Source: Phoronis australis
Lineage: Eukaryota > Phoronida > Phoronidae
DNA length: 62,000 bases
Direction: 5' to 3'
NCBI GenBank assembly: GCA_002633005.1
Contig: NMRA01000723.1
Location: 5,035-67,034, forward strand
Shown: positions 35,911 through 47,500 of the stretch, in pieces
How the letters are laid out: every line of letters starts with the position of its first letter
Position numbering within the stretch: the stretch's first letter is position 1
Position numbers and translations under genes: made by a program
The notes under the pieces: generated by a model
Databases searched by the model: none
The model's input: only the letters and a program-made list of their open reading frames with translations
What the model was told of the DNA's origin: nothing

Positions 35911-38900
35911 ATGTTAGAAATAAGCAACAGCGATGAATTCACCTTGGATGTGGGTGGTGTCGTTTTTAAAACGTCGGGTTCCACTGTAAACTCGATTAGA
36001 AGCAGTTTATTATTTCGTCACATCAACGAAAACTTGAAATCGACTGGTGAAAGCAAAGTTGTTTTTTTCGACAGAAATGCTGAAATGTTTGGCAGCGTTC
36101 TTGATTTCTACAGAACAGGGAAGTTGCATGTTCCGAAGAATGTGTGCGGTGAGGTGTTCAAAGAAGAGTTGGCCTTCTGGGGTATTCATGAGAACGCTGT
36201 TGCCGAATGTTGTGTTGATGCGTTGCGAGAATCTGGCGAAGCTGTCACCCGGAAAAAACGAATAGCCGCCATGTTTGCAAAAAAATTGCTTCTTGAAGAG
36301 CCGCCGGAGAGTGCGTCTTTATGGAAAAAGTTGCAGTATAAAGCATATTTCGGTCTGGAAAATCCATTTTCTTCACTCACTGCAAAGGTAAATATAAATT
36401 CAAATTAAGTGGTTCGACCCGATTCACTGATTTCTTGTGATCATTATCATTTTTAACTACACTTCAAGCTTTTACTTCTTGCTTTCATATTATGTGCGAT
36501 AAATAAAATGTTCCGTAGTTCAAAGCCTCAAACTATACAAGTCTAATTGCTTTTTCTTTGTTTGAATTGAAACTTGTAACAATAAATAACGTGAAATTCT
36601 TATGACGGGCACACAGCCTTGGTGACTGAAATTAATACGCTGTGACAATGAACCCACTGGTCTGGCTCTGGAGCACTTAAAGCCCAGTTTAACGCTATGA
36701 ACAGTTTAACCCTGCGAACCAAATGTTAATGCAACAAATATTTCATATGAATCATTGAAACTAAATAATTCTCTGTTACCGAGTGTCATCAACCCTAATA
36801 AGTTCGGAGCGTATTTCATTGCTAAACAAAATGTACTAAATCGGCCAGTGTGAGTAACTTGCCGTTTCGAAAAAACTGCCGGGCATTAGTTAATTACAGA
36901 TGTCCCGGATTTTGGAAACTAGTTTGATGCTTAGTGAAAGACACTGGTTATCAAAATCTGGGGCCCCTGCAAGTCAGTGTTAGTGACTATTATCGCCAGC
37001 CAGCCTAGAACCACAGCGTTCATATAAGGATGCTACCAACCTGCGTTTCATCTAAGAAACTAACTTTTGATGTAGACGATTTCCCATCTGTAAAACTAAT
37101 CTACAACTTAGCCCTAAGTTTAGAAAGAAGCGACACTTCCTATTGTCTGAGGCCATGTTCGGCGTACAAAATGACTCTTCGTGGCAAGCCAATTTGTATG
37201 GCCTTGCGTCAAGCAAAAAAATCGTCAGTTCTTTCTAACTCCAAAAATTACATAAAAATTGTGTTTTATTAAGGTGCAATTTGGGACCAATTTCATAACT
37301 ATGAGTCTTCTGAAACAAAGTTTCGTTTTATTTCTTAAAAATAGTAAAAGCTCTTTTTGATAGCCTATTCCGCAAAAGTGTATATCACACAGGCAGGAGA
37401 CAGCCATGATGCATCAGCAGGTGACCTGACCAGCTGAGTCTAATCACCAGTTCTTCCCAAGTCAACAAATTATTTATAATCCAACTAGACGAGAACGGTT
37501 TTATAACAATTATCGATTGCTTGGCTTATTTTGTTAGAAACACAACATATAGGGACGATGTGAATATGGTTTGTAGCTTGAAAGTTGCAAAATGTTATTA
37601 AGAATGAGTTTTATGGCGAAAATGACCCTGCTCAAATCACTAAATCGTGTGCCGTAATTATCGTGACGAGGTGCAGGGAAATAAAACTGCCTGATGCCGG
37701 CTTTTGAGCCCGCCAAGTACGTTACTAGTGCAAAGGTCACTTTGCAGAATGTTTTGTTTTCACTTTTACAAATTGTTAATAAATAGAGCTGCACTTTGTT
37801 TAGCATGGACTACTGCTAGCATTGCCGTTTAGTTAATGCAATACATTTGCATAGCTAAGAGCATGCAAACACATCTTTAAGTGCACAACGTGTCGTTCAA
37901 TGAGCCGAGCATAGCCTCGAGCAACGTGACGTCAGATCTTCTTTGGGTCAGAAATCCCTTATCATCTAAAAGAGAGCAAATTGAGATCGAGTTTGCGACG
38001 ATTTGAGTTTTAAATTATAAATTAGCTTAAAATATCACATTCGTGTTTTACTTTCGTTTAAAACTTAATCTTATGAATTTTATTGCAGTTCAGATACATA
38101 TTTGAAAAACGCACTTTATATCAAGAAACCATTTTAAGTAGAATTCATGATACACTTTTAATTTATTTTTCATTTTAGTGGAGTCTCTGCATTGAACTTG
38201 CCTTTTTAATAAAATTCAAGGAAGGAATCACAATCCAAAGCTTTTGAATTTACACTTTATGAAATTCAAGAACAAAAGATTAATTTAGAATTACAGAGCT
38301 GTGGTAATAAAAAACACTTTTCTACTTTTGTCAGATCTTACGACTGTCGGGACCACCGCATGTTTGGAATAGAATAGGAAAAGCTGTCTTAAAACAATCA
38401 ACTAAATATCTAAATCCTTCTGTTTTCAGATATGCTCCGGCGTGTACCTAACATTCACTATAGCTACTATTTTCTATTCGATTTTTGGGACGACTAGGAT
38501 GTCCCGACAGCGACTTCCGATACCGGCAGAAAACTTTACCGTCAATATAACCAACCCCAAGTTGTTGATGTTCTTGACTACAAAAGAGACTCTGTTTATG
38601 AAAATACTTGGTATGGTATGCCTGGCCTATTTTACTATTGAGTTGTCTGTTCGATTCATTTTCTACCCAAGGAAGGTTTATTTCTTCAAAGTATTGAGCA
38701 ATGACATTGACCTTATCTGTGTGATAGCCTCTTGGATATCTGTTTTAGGTGAGATTGAGTACGAGGAAAATCCGTATCAAATTTACAATCACATCGACTA
38801 TTTGCCGTTCACACTTGTATTGGGCAGCGTACCAGTTCTAAGATCGGTTCGCTTGGTGAGTTTTGCAAATGAATGGCCTCTGGTGAAAGTATTATTTTTG

Positions 38901-39272
38901 GCTCTTGGTCAAAGTTGGCGAGTACTTCTCCTTATGTCTTTTATTATGGCCGGGGGCACCCTTATTTACGGACAGACAATGTATCTTGCTGAGTTTAACA
39001 GCGAGACCACCTTTGCAGATATGCCAGTATCGTGTTGGTGGGCTATAGTTACCATGACAACAGTAGGCTATGGCGACCAGTTTCCGGTTTCTCTCCTGGG
39101 TTACCTTGTCGGATCCGTGTGCGCATTGACGGGTCTTGTACTGACAGCACTCCCTATTGCCGTAATTGGACATAACTTCAGTACTTTGTATGACTTTTAC
39201 AACGATAATATTGCAGGACAAGAAAAAAACAGACTCGTCAAAGTATCACCAACTAAAAGCGAAGTGTCATAA
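35911..39272 (+). CDS. Voltage-gated potassium channel (Kv) alpha subunit, two exons, silent-subunit-like
   Basis: Exons 35911-36387 (159 codons, donor AAAG|GTAAAT) and 38430-39272 (acceptor TGTTTTCAG) join in phase 0 to give 439 aa. Exon 1 is the cytoplasmic T1 tetramerisation domain. It carries the zinc motif H-x5-C-x20-CC (H73, C79, C100, C101) typical of Kv2/Kv3/Kv4-type rather than Kv1 subunits. Exon 2 holds S1 (~160-180), an S1-S2 loop with two N-glycosylation sites (N194, N198), S2 (~217-238), S3 (~252-267), S4 (~283-318), S5 (~322-342), an intact selectivity filter TVGYGD (370-375) and S6 (~381-405). S4 keeps only R297 and R300 in register plus K312; the next expected positions are Ser and Asn. 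The S6 gate reads P-I-A (401-403) instead of P-x-P. Both changes suggest a modulatory subunit needing a partner. Identity as a Kv channel is near certain; the subfamily is not. Confidence 0.92.
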
Positions 39273-41491
39273 ACAGCCAACTAAGAGTGCGAAACAACTT
39301 TTTTGGTCCGACGGCCATTGTACTTTTTTAACATTTAAGCACTTGGAGTGCGGTAGAGGCTAGTGAGAATGAACTACGGGTGCCAAGTTGGCAGATTTGG
39401 AAGACGTTTTCAAAAATGCTCCAATCTTCAATTGTTGCTGAAGGAACATTATTTTTTTGAAGGATTTTTCAAAAGATCTTAAGGTTAAGAGTAATTTTGA
39501 TGAACCCTTCGTCTGGGCAACCTATTGCATAGTTAGCTATTCATCGCATTCATTCGAGTTAATGTCCAGGGCGCTTAAACAGGTCACATGTGGATTTCCA
39601 AGCTTAGCAAAATATTGGGACAAAATCACCAATTTCTTGCATAAGCTGACGTAACTTCTATAGCCTTGCAAGCGCCACAGGATTATGGGATCTTAAAGAC
39701 CTCAGAGCAACATCAGGCGTGCGTTCAGTAGACGCTAGGACTTACGCTAGGACCTAGCTAAAACCTAGACAAAGTCACGTGCTCTCATTTAAAATCCACG
39801 GCAATATCTTTTTTAGCGAGGTCCTAGCGTTACTGAACGGGAGACAGGTTAGCCCAATGACTCCAAAGGAAGTCGGCCAGAAATCAGCCTTCGTTCTCAT
39901 CTTTCAAAAGGTCTATGGATATACTTGAAAATCAGGGGGAAGGTGTTGAACCGAAAATGGGCGTTAACCTGGACGAGTAAAGCAATTAAAAGGTGCTCGT
40001 CAGTAGGTGAATAAACTAGGACTGAGTGGAAAAGTGAAAACAAAGTTGATTTTGCATGAGAACTACATAATTAAGTAGGTGTGCTTCATATGCGTATTGG
40101 GACATGACTGCCCAAGAGAAAACTTGACCCTTCCCCCACTGGTCTCGCTGCAACNCCCCCCCCCCCCACCCGCGTCGCAACCAATTACCCGTTTGCTACG
40201 AATTGATGATACGCGCGCCTGTGCTCAGCAGCACAAGACATGGTGGATGGCTGGCCTCGAAATCCGGCCGTGGCGCGCTCAAGCTTGCTTTTTTATGTCC
40301 GTTTCTCGTACCACCGTTATGCTGTATACATGGTAAAGGAAGGTGAATGGTTACATTTTACATGAACGTGCATGCTTATTGTTTTGCTAATGTGTAATTA
40401 TATAACCTGCTGTCACAGGACATATTTTTACCCTGAAATCGGGAATCATTTTCGACATGTTTTTTAATCATGGAAAAAATCATGCCCTCGGGCAGAACCA
40501 TACATATTAATTTTGACTTCTTGATTTTGGTCGATTTTATCGCGATCCTGTCGCCACAGATTTCACCCTCCTTTCTCATATGTCTTTCGTGTTCTCCACT
40601 TCTCGAATGTTTGTTGATAATGTATAGATTTAGCATTTTTGTCCGTGTTTATACCATTGTTATTAGATGCTGTGTACATGGCAACGGAAAATAAATGAGT
40701 ACGTTTTACTTGTACGTAATGTTCATGGTTTTTCCTATTTGTAATTTCACTTTTGCTATTTCAAACGAGGACCATAATACAAGCTCATGGCTTTTCCATG
40801 CCGATCCACCACCAGTATTGGTGGTTGTAAACCTAAAAACGCCGCATTTTTAAAGAAACGGCGCAAGATACCTGTTCAAAGGCAGTATGACGTATTTAAC
40901 CAGCTCGGTAAATGAGTTGTGTATTCTACTGAATGGCCCGTCGCCAAACTATTTATACATTTAACTCTGAAACGGATGTAATTTTCGACATATTCTTTTA
41001 ATTCATGGAGACATCCAAACCATACCTCTGTCATGGATTGTAAATTGATGTTGTTGCTGTTTTAATAGAGGGGGCACAATTTTCACTCTGAAATCGCGGT
41101 CATTTGAGAAATTGTGTAAAACCATACCTCACACTTGTGACTGATTTTGGACGTTTTTAGCCCCGAACACACATGCACGGATAAGTTACGTCAGAGTGTG
41201 TACGAATTTTTTAAAGGCGCTTTTTTACTTTTGAGGTCATCTTGTGTCCCACAATTTCTACTAATCATTTTGAAATTGTGTCCTGACATTTCAAAAAAAA
41301 GCCAGCGTCGTGAACAGACTCCATGCTTTGCTTCACTTGTCAACATAAAATGGCAAAAGGCACACACTATTTTTTGAGTCCGTAGCCTACTCCAAGCGTG
41401 CCCGGCCTAGTCATTTCCACGACTCTCTCCTGTACTATCTTTGATTATTTGATGACTATGATATATCTATTTTTGTACATTATATTATAAT
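39273..41491. other. Intergenic between the Kv gene and the CAGTGG element
   Basis: No gene is seen. It includes a small inverted-repeat element (39722-39839), a C homopolymer with an N at 40155, and imperfect direct repeats around 40325-40500, 40665-40760 and 40975-41040 (sharing TACATGG and TTTTCGACAT blocks). Confidence 0.4.
39722..39839. mobile_element. 118 bp inverted-repeat element (MITE-like)
   Basis: Left end CGTTCAGTAGACGCTAGGAC and right end (reverse complement CGTTCAGTAACGCTAGGAC) form an inverted repeat of about 19 bp with a 1 bp gap. A second GCTAGGACCTAGC palindrome lies inside the left arm. No obvious target duplication. Confidence 0.55.
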
Positions 41492-43237
41492 CAGTGGCGG
41501 ATCTACGGGGGGGGGTTCAAGGGGTTTAAACCCCCCCCTCGGGCCAGGACCCAAAAATTAAAAAAAAAAAACAAAAGCGTCTCCAGCAAAACAAAAACGG
41601 CACCGTCAGCGTGTGTAAACCAACTTGGAAAAAATTGAGGNNNNNNNNNNNNNNNNNNNNNNNNNNNNNNNNNNNNNNNNNNNNNNNNNNNNNNNNNNNN
41701 NNNNNNNNNNNNNNNNNNNNNNNNNNNNNNNNNNNNNNNNNNNNNNNNNNNNNNNNNNNNNNNNNNNNNNNNNNNNNNNNNNNNNNNNNNNNNNNNNNNN
41801 NNNNNNNNNNNNNNNNNNNNNNNNNNNNNNNNNNNNNNNNNNNNNNNNNNNNNNNNNNNNNNNNNNNNNNNNNNNNNNNNNNNNNNNNNNNNNNNNNNNN
41901 NNNNNNNNNNNNNNNNNNNNNNNNNNNNNNNNNNNNNNNNNNNNNNNNNNNNNNNNNNNNNNNNNNNNNNNNNNNNNNNNNNNNNNNNNNNNNNNNNNNN
42001 NNNNNNNNNNNNNNNNNNNNNNNNNNNNNNNNNNNNNNNNNNNNNNNNNNNNNNNNNNNNNNNNNNNNNNNNNNNNNNNNNNNNNNNNNNNNNNNNNNNN
42101 NNNNNNNNNNNNNNNNNNNNNNNNNNNNNNNNNNNNNNNNNNNNNNNNNNNNNNNNNNNNNNNNNNNNNNNNNNNNNNNNNNNNNNNNNNNNNNNNNNNN
42201 NNNNNNNNNNNNNNNNNNNNNNNNNNNNNNNNNNNNNNNNNNNNNNNNNNNNNNNNNNNNNNNNNNNNNNNNNNNNNNNNNNNNNNNNNNNNNNNNNNNN
42301 NNNNNNNNNNNNNNNNNNNNNNNNNNNNNNNNNNNNNNNNNNNNNNNNNNNNNNNNNNNNNNNNNNNNNNNNNNNNNNNNNNNNNNNNNNNNNNNNNNNN
42401 NNNNNNNNNNNNNNNNNNNNNNNNNNNNNNNNNNNNNNNNNNNNNNNNNNNNNNNNNNNNNNNNNNNNNNNNNNNNNNNNNNNNNNNNNNNNGTATCTTT
42501 TCACCACTGTGCACAGGATGTTTTGGTTTCGTGAAACTGTTTTCAGATGATTTGTTTCCTGATAGATTTGACGTTTTTCAATTGTTGTCAACGTGATTCA
42601 GCTTAATAAAGTGATACCTAATTATTTATTGTCGCTTTTAATAATAGACTATGAGTTGAGAGCACCATCGTTCGCCAGTTTTTCTCGTAACGAGACAGAA
42701 CACATGTTTATTTCCGGACTAACAGTACAGGTCTTCGTTCTTAAACAACTTGAGGCTGCTGTTACGCGATCATCTGATATTCAAGTTTTTACGCCCCGTC
42801 GGTGCTCCTTAATTATGCTCTTGAATATTTGGAAATTGTCTAAACCCCTGTATACACACCACACTTTTTCGTATACGACTTTTCGAATGCTAAAAAGGTG
42901 TGTGTAAGCAGATGTTCCAACAAAAATTTTTGCTGGTGGCGTAACTCATACCCAGATGTGCACAATATGGTTTCACGAAACTTATGTGCCAAGTTCATGT
43001 GACGAAATCGAGAAGGGTTTTTAATTATCTTAATAAAAACTCCAGAGAGATGTTAAGTGCCAGAAACTTACCAGGATGCATGGAAATTTCACTATTTGGC
43101 TACAAAAACAAAGAAATATCTTTGCACGGGAGGGGAAACCCCCCTCCCGACTCCCCCCGCTCGGCGCCACGCGCCTAGGATTCGACCTCGGTGGGAATAC
43201 TAAACCCCCCCTTGCTGAAAACGTAGATCCGCCACTG
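41492..43237. mobile_element. DNA transposon with CAGTGGCGGATCTACG inverted ends, internal N gap
   Basis: A 16 bp perfect terminal inverted repeat is present (41492-41507 and 43222-43237), followed inward by G-rich/C-rich homopolymer runs on both sides. Positions 41641-42492 are 852 Ns, so the interior and any transposase are unknown; the visible interior has no recognisable domain. End sequence is shared in its first bases with the nested MITE at 2497. No clear target duplication is visible. A hAT-like origin is a guess. Confidence 0.65.
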
Positions 43238-44266
43238 ATATTGTATGTTTGTTCTAAATCTTATAAAAGAAACCACCACTGTGTCATAAACTGACAAGGC
43301 GCCAAGTGGTTGTGCAATGAAAGGATTCCACGTTATTTTAATAAGTCACTTTGCATGCCGTACCTTTTGTCGGGCACAACACTGGGAATTCTAGAGTTTG
43401 ACATGGTCATTGGCCCCTTTAATGGTAACATGTCACTGAGTCTCGGTGGAGCGTCGTTATGCAACCTGTGCAAAACTGCATAGGTAGGTCATCAGGAAAA
43501 CGGGTAACAGAGACAACACAAAGTGAGGACAAAATCTTACCCCAATCAAACACTTACCCCACGATTGCAGAAAAGCTAAATTACTCATTTGAGGCAATAC
43601 TACCAGCAAAAAAACATCCCAAGGCACAAACCTAGCAACCCGTTCTACTATGGGTGTACAGCTCTCACGCTACTATACAACTTTTCAGGGACATTTACCA
43701 ATATACTTGCAAGAAATAAGTAACATTATTTAAGCTGGAGAAGTAAAGCCAGTGGGAGACAAATGTAGGCAAACTGTAAAGTTTTCAATAAAACGCATAC
43801 TTGTTTCTAAAATGCCAAAATATTCATCTCAACAATTTTACAAACTTAACAGACACAAAGTATGACCATTCAAGCCTGTCATATATTACTTTGGGCAATT
43901 TATGTTATTTTGCTTAAAAGCGAGTTTCAGCAGAGTTAAATGTAGAAAGGGATTTCCATTTGTTGCTGCCAACAACCTCAATTATCAAACAGTGATTTCA
44001 TAATTCTCTTCACTTCAAGTCCCATTCAGCAAACCAAAGTCACAAATTTTAAAATCCAAAAAACCCTTCCTTTGAAGTAATCAGTGAACTCCATTAGGTG
44101 CAAAGAACACTAAAAACGTAAAGCATCAAAAACCCAAAACAAGGGCTCCACACCAAAACATGAACCAAGACTGTGGGCATTGCATGGGGTTCAAAGGTAT
44201 CAAAACTGGAAGACCTAATTCCATCCCAATTCACAGTGATGCATACACATACTTTTGCTAAAACTC
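43238..44266. other. Intergenic, downstream of BIN3
   Basis: I see no gene, tRNA or long repeat here. Confidence 0.4.
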
Positions 44267-44272
44267 TTTATT
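44267..44272 (-). promoter_or_regulatory. BIN3: Candidate BIN3 poly(A) signal
   Basis: AATAAA on the minus strand, about 255 bp downstream of the BIN3 stop codon (44528-44530). This is the first canonical hexamer I see after the stop. Confidence 0.4.
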
Positions 44273-44527
44273 GTAAAAGTTTTTCAAAGCAAACTATAAA
44301 AAACACGCAGCCACAGGAATGCACAAGTTCCAGCTCAGCAGTGAGGACAAATTTGGCTCAACTCCTCCAAGAGTCCTTAAACTCATCCTCAGTTACCTGT
44401 CTTGATGACTTTCAACCTTGATATGTTAATGAATCCAGTGAGCCAAGGCATGGACGTCAAATGAACAAGTAATATCTCCAGGTCCTGAACAATGGATTTA
44501 TCAGCAACAGCATATAAAAAATTATTT

Positions 44528-47500
44528 CTAGTCATCCGCAACAATTGACAAGGATTTGATTTCATTCAGTTTCTGGTTCAACTGCTTTTGATAGTCAATA
44601 TCTGTCATGTGATCATCCTCAATGTTGAAACGTGTGGCCAGCTCCGTGTAAACCTTGAATGCTTCAGTAAAATACACAACCTACAAAAAAGTACAAATAC
44701 CCATTACCAGTATAAACCTTAATTTTCCAAACAGAAAAAAATCAAGCCACAGACAAACGTTTTTAAAATGTTAACTAAATCTCACAAATCATAACATGGC
44801 TGTTGGAATTGGAATTTACAGGCGATTAGTCCAAAGGTATGGTCCAAAGGTATGGTCCAAAGGTATGGTCTCAGCATTACCAACTAGTGTGAAGGACAAG
44901 TACTGGACAGCCTTTTGGACTAATGGACCTTTGTATGGATGGATTTTCAGACGGACACAACAGTTAAGTAAGGTTTGACATTGGAAAAAATGGCCGCATA
45001 TTTTGAGATTACTTAACAATTTAAGTGTTAAAACATATACCTGTCCTCACAACTACTAGACTTCTGAACTGACAGGTAAGCTAAAGGCAGTGCACGCTTA
45101 AAACACATCATTTCTATGAAGGAAACTGATAGAAAAGGGCTAATTACTGATAATTCCCACATTCCAATATCACTTCCTCTTTTGCAAGATAAATGCGTTG
45201 TATAATTGACCTAGTTTTTAAAATGTACGGTTGGCCAAACACTTCTAACAGGAGTCAGACACGTAAATTTTATAGCACCTCATTTAGCTTTTCAAATTTC
45301 CTTATGTCTGGATTGCAACTTACTATGCAAAACGGTAGGTAAACTAATGTAGTGTAAAGATTAAAACTTACATAGCAACCGCATTGTGAGTACATAGAGC
45401 AAAATCAGAGAGGGTGTTTTGGTATTACAGAAAGTGGCTCTTATGGCACAGAATTGGGGTGATTCCTCTACAGCAAAACTAATTCAATTAGCAGCACAGA
45501 TGTCATTTTTCAACTGTATTGTCACAACTGTCAGTGAAATGTTAAAAATGAAGAAAAACAATGCCTTGTGACTTGATAGCACGGAAAGACAGGTCTACTG
45601 CAACATGCTTTTTGATGTAAAAACAACTATAAGTAATCATCTTATAAAAATAAAAGACTGTAAACGAGCCTCAAAATGCATCAAATTAATATCTAGATTT
45701 GCAATTTTTATGCTAAAGATTCTCAAGGCACATGCCATAAGATCATGCTGATGTAAATCTCATCACAGAAAACACTTTTAGAATTTGCAGACAATTTTTT
45801 TAAATGTTAAAAAGTTTTTATGATATGTTGGCAACATGTTTTTCAGAAATCATGGCAAGATTGTTGCCAAGCTTTTTTTTTAATTGTGACAAGATTGTAA
45901 CGTTTAGAAAATCTATGCAAGATTTCAAAAATATTGGCAAGCTCTTCAAAAACATTGGAAAGATTTTAATACTCTAGAACAAATTTCCAGTGGTCTTGAA
46001 GTGCAAAAATGGTTTTAATTTTTGCTACGTTGGTATTCCACTTGAATTTTTCCATGACAAATCTCACCTGTGACTGCACTAGCGCCCTCAAGCAGGGACT
46101 GAAGTAGTCTTTCCTTGAGCTATTCAGTTTGGGTAACTCTTTCATTAATGTTGCATTCTGGGACTCAAACTCCTCCCTAGCTGCTTCTGTGGCCTTTTTA
46201 CTCTAAAAAGATGATGACAAAATATGTAAGAAGCGCCACGCTGTAGGATACTATTGAGGGTTAAACACTCGCTTTTGAATGCAATCTGTGATGGTCATTG
46301 TATCTGCTTAATAGATTGACGTAAATGTAGAAACACTACAATGTCCGTTTGCTGGGCCGTTAACATGGATCACTTCACAATTGTTGGATTCCACTGAACA
46401 CGTCTCTATGTTAACCAAAGATCTGCATTCTCAAGTTCCTCGATGCCTCGATTTCAGGGCCGACATTACTCTGTGAAAACTATTTAACAAGAGCAACGCA
46501 GAACGTTGAAATGCATTCATGACAGCACTACAAATGGTGTGGTTCTTTGGATATTTTAGTGCCACAAAAATGTCCATTAGATGGCGCATAATGTGTTAAA
46601 CCAATCCAAATTGAGAAGGTGGTGTCGTCTCTGTAATACACAACTATTTGCCAAATTTCATGACAGCAAGCCAAGGAACTCTTAAATGCAAAATGTAAAA
46701 AAACAATTAACAATAGGGGGCACAGCTATAGTCCAATTGGTCTGAAACTCATCGTCATCTGTTGCCATCTCTATAGGAGCCCATATGCTAAATTTTGCAA
46801 AGATCTTTCAAAGGGTTAAAGAGATACAGTCGCAGATGTAAAAAAAAAAACAAAATTGCCCCTAGGGAGCACCAGAATACTTGAAAATACCCAAAAACCA
46901 ATATCAATCAGGGTTTTCGCATCAGGAACACAACAGTAAATTTCCATAACGACCCTTTGGGTGGTTTGGCAGACAGATAGACAGACGTCAAAAACACACG
47001 GACAAATGTTTAAATGGCCATCAGGTGGTGCAGAAAACATCTTACCTGTTCAAAAATGGGAAGACATTACGGTCTCCGTAATAGAAACCTATTTGCTGAA
47101 TTTCATGAAAATACATAATGAATTCCAGAGATGTAGAAGTAAGCCTAAAAGAAAGCATTTTGCCAGTAGGGGGCACAGTTGTACTTGGATCAGTCTGACA
47201 CATTAACCAATTGCCGCCAGCTCCATAGGAATATGTTTTTTAAATTTCACAAAGCTCCTTGAAAGGGTTAAAGAGATTTGGCTGCAGACAGAAAAAAAAA
47301 CAAATCACCACTAGGGGGCAACGCAGCTGTGAGACCTGTCCGAAAGTCAACGTTAGTCGTGGCCTTCTCATCAGGAGAACAATAGAATTTCCTTTAAGCG
47401 GTATGGCAGGTAGGAAGGCAAAAATAACAAAAATGGTGGAATGGCATCGTGGCTTCTTATTTACCAAATTTCATTCAAGTCCATAAAGAAACTCTGAAGA

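Noticed and set aside
11948-39272. Functional link between the ShKT gene and the Kv channel gene (toxin and target)
   Set aside because: They lie about 12 kb apart on opposite strands with unrelated DNA between, and the ShKT protein has matrix-type architecture; proximity alone is no evidence.
41503-42596. Long ORFs across the N gap
   Set aside because: They are open only because Ns are read as codons; the flanking real sequence is transposon end.
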